A DNA stretch of 13,109 nucleotides, from positions 1-13,109 of the forward strand of contig JAFZPS010000048.1 in NCBI GenBank assembly GCA_017550205.1, written 5' to 3'. Numbering within the stretch: position 1 is the first letter of the stretch; every line of letters starts with the position of its first letter. Below are positions 12,000-13,109 of this stretch, in pieces. This DNA comes from Bacilli bacterium (lineage in GTDB: Bacteria > Bacillota_I > Bacilli_A > RF39 > UBA660). The position numbers and the translations under genes are program-made. A model generated the notes under the pieces. It did not search any database, was not told the origin of the DNA, and worked only from the letters and a program-made list of their open reading frames with translations.

Positions 12000-12030
12000 A
12001 AAAAACCTCACTTTCATAATAATAGTGAGA
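12000..12030 (-). terminator. Hairpin with U-tract between prmC and spoIIR, overlapping the spoIIR ribosome binding site
   Basis: Minus-strand arms TCTCACT (12024-12030) and AGTGAGG (12006-12012) form a 6-bp stem plus one G-U pair, with an 11-base loop, followed by six U residues (12000-12005). It starts 14 bases after the prmC stop codon. The 3' arm includes GAGG, the only ribosome binding site for spoIIR, so folding would block both elongation and translation initiation. Confidence 0.65.
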
Positions 12031-12044
12031 TTTATTTTAATATT

Positions 12045-12869
12045 TTATTCTAAATTTTTAAAAATAAATAACATTCTATCTTTATCAGATAGATCTTTTT
12101 TTGACTCTATTCTTACATTATCTAGATATTTATTTACTAGATTAGTAATATCATCTTTTTGAGTATATCCTATTTCAAAAGCTATAAGACATTTATCTTT
12201 CATATGATTAGATACTTCTTTTAATATTTTTTCATAACAGTCTAATCCTTTTTCTCCAGCATATAGAGCTAGATGAGGTTCATTATTTTTAACAATGTCT
12301 TCTATTTCTTCATTATCTTTTATATATGGTGGATTACTTATAATTACATCATATTTATCAGTAACATTAGTTAGAAAGTCACTTTCTATTAGATTAGCTT
12401 TTGAATTTAATAGTTCTTTATTCTTCTTGGTTACTTCTAAAGCATCTTTAGAGATATCTACTAAATCTACCTTATTTGTGTTTACTTTATTTTCTAAAGT
12501 TAAACCTATTATTCCAGAACCAGTACCTAAATCTATTATATCTACTGGGTTATTAAAATACTTATTTATATATTTAATAGTATTTTCAACTAATTCTTCT
12601 GTTTCAAATCTAGGTATTAGACATCTTTCATCTACTAAGAATTTATTACCATAGAAGTTAACATATCCTAAGACATATTGAAGGGGTTTACCTTCTTCTA
12701 GTGCTAATACTTCTTTTTTGTAGATATTTACTTTATTATCTTCCACTAAGTCATTTAAATGATTTAGTAATTCTAATGGATTTAGATTTAGTAATTCACC
12801 TAGAAGTATTTTTGCATGGTCAGAATGACAATGACTTTTACCGAATACTAGTAATTCTTCGATAGTCAT
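12045..12869 (-). CDS. prmC: Release factor glutamine methyltransferase PrmC (HemK)
   Basis: PrmC methylates the glutamine of the GGQ motif in release factors RF1 and RF2, using S-adenosylmethionine. The 274-residue protein has the N-terminal helical domain with PLQYVLGYVNFYG (62-74), the linker LIPRFETEELV (84-94; PRPETE in most relatives), SAM motif I DIIDLGTGSGIIGLTL (110-125), and the catalytic SNPPYI (178-183) that binds the substrate glutamine. The C-terminus has DKDRMLFIF. An unusual His/Cys cluster, KSHCHSDH (11-18), lies near the N-terminus. The ATG at 12869 overlaps the prfA stop codon (TAATG), so the methyltransferase is made together with its substrate RF1, the standard prfA-prmC pairing. 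A hairpin with a U-tract follows before spoIIR. Confidence 0.97.
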   Translation of the reverse strand: MTIEELLVFGKSHCHSDHAKILLGELLNLNPLELLNHLNDLVEDNKVNIYKKEVLALEEGKPLQYVLGYVNFYGNKFLVDERCLIPRFETEELVENTIKYINKYFNNPVDIIDLGTGSGIIGLTLENKVNTNKVDLVDISKDALEVTKKNKELLNSKANLIESDFLTNVTDKYDVIISNPPYIKDNEEIEDIVKNNEPHLALYAGEKGLDCYEKILKEVSNHMKDKCLIAFEIGYTQKDDITNLVNKYLDNVRIESKKDLSDKDRMLFIFKNLE

Positions 12870-13109
12870 TATTCTACTTCTCCCTCAAGTTTTCTCTTTT
12901 GGTCTTCTTGAATTAATGCATCAATAATATCGTCTAGTGCACCATCCATAACTCTATCTAGAGAGTTAGTAGTAAATCCAATTCTATGATCAGTTACTCT
13001 ATTTTGTGGATAGTTATAAGTTCTTATCTTTTCAGCTCTATCTCCAGTACCTATCTTACTACGTCTTTCATTTCCTTCTTTTTCAAGTTTTTCTTGTTCT
13101 TGAAGTTCA
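12869..13109 (-). CDS. prfA: Peptide chain release factor 1 (C-terminal 79 residues, cut by window edge)
   Basis: RF1 reads UAA and UAG stop codons and releases the finished peptide. Translating the minus strand in the frame that ends TAA at 12869-12871 gives [20 protein letters not shown], then [20 protein letters not shown] and [17 protein letters not shown], which is the conserved C-terminal part of RF1. The GGQ and PxT regions lie upstream, outside the window. The last residues (KRKLEGEVE) are an ordinary variable tail. The stop overlaps the start of prmC by one base (TAATG), so translation is coupled to the enzyme that modifies the product. Confidence 0.95.
   Translation of the reverse strand, partial: ELQEQEKLEKEGNERRSKIGTGDRAEKIRTYNYPQNRVTDHRIGFTTNSLDRVMDGALDDIIDALIQEDQKRKLEGEVE

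Noticed and set aside
12295..12654. Plus-strand open frame of 119 codons inside prmC
   Set aside because: It is wholly antisense to the conserved methyltransferase domain of prmC and its translation shows no known motif; long antisense frames are common when the sense strand avoids certain codons.
1..13109. Mobile elements, CRISPR arrays, tRNA or rRNA genes, riboswitches
   Set aside because: I looked on both strands and found no direct-repeat arrays, transposase or integrase frames, cloverleaf-like sequences or recognised riboswitch leaders; all longer gaps between genes are accounted for by terminators and promoters.

Overview
The window is a very AT-rich, densely packed stretch in which every supportable gene (20, two of them cut by the window edges) lies on the minus strand, so the biological reading direction is from base 13109 down to base 1. 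The gene content is that of a Gram-positive, endospore-forming Bacillota. It has SpoIIR, a SpoIIQ whose LytM domain is degenerate in the Bacilli manner, Mbl, a DUF1146/YwzB protein, a MurAB-type MurA beside class II fructose-bisphosphate aldolase, and zinc-type L31. TGG codes for tryptophan and TGA serves as a stop (end of the gene at 8115), so the standard bacterial code applies. I infer a small-genome, probably host-associated member of the Bacilli/Erysipelotrichia side of Bacillota; I cannot name a species.

Layout in transcription order. (1) 13109-10952: prfA (3' end), prmC, spoIIR and a MntP/YtaF-family membrane protein. (2) 10915-8759: a canonical promoter followed by fba and murA. (3) 8723-6689: a membrane-anchored SGNH-like protein without its catalytic serine, a DUF1292 protein, and an unrecognised protein with an HELLH zinc-protease motif. 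(4) 6673-6372: rpmE with a strong promoter and a hairpin leader. (5) 6295-5071: an unrecognised 192-residue protein, then rpiB and ywzB, coupled by overlapping ends. (6) 5064-2221: spoIIQ, mbl and a TagO/WecA-type transferase. (7) 2165-1: a LytTR regulator with a receiver domain lacking its phospho-acceptor, a cold-shock protein, long-form hpf and the 5' third of secA.

The genes cover core functions: translation termination and ribosome maintenance (prfA, prmC, rpmE, hpf), envelope synthesis (murA, mbl, tagO-like), forespore-to-mother-cell communication (spoIIR, spoIIQ), sugar phosphate metabolism (fba, rpiB) and secretion (secA). The order largely follows, in compressed form, the order of the same genes in Bacillus subtilis as I remember it. 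Two local differences stand out: the prfA-prmC-spoIIR-mntP block sits before rather than after fba-murAB-rpmE, and spoIID, spoIIID and rho are not at their usual places.

The most unusual structural signal is the wiring between genes. Intrinsic terminators repeatedly overlap the 3' end of the coding sequence, with the stop codon in or beside the hairpin loop. The next gene's promoter (often an extended -10 with no -35) or ribosome binding site begins almost at once after the U-tract. There is no intergenic stretch longer than about 150 bases, and I see no tRNA, rRNA, CRISPR array, insertion sequence or prophage.
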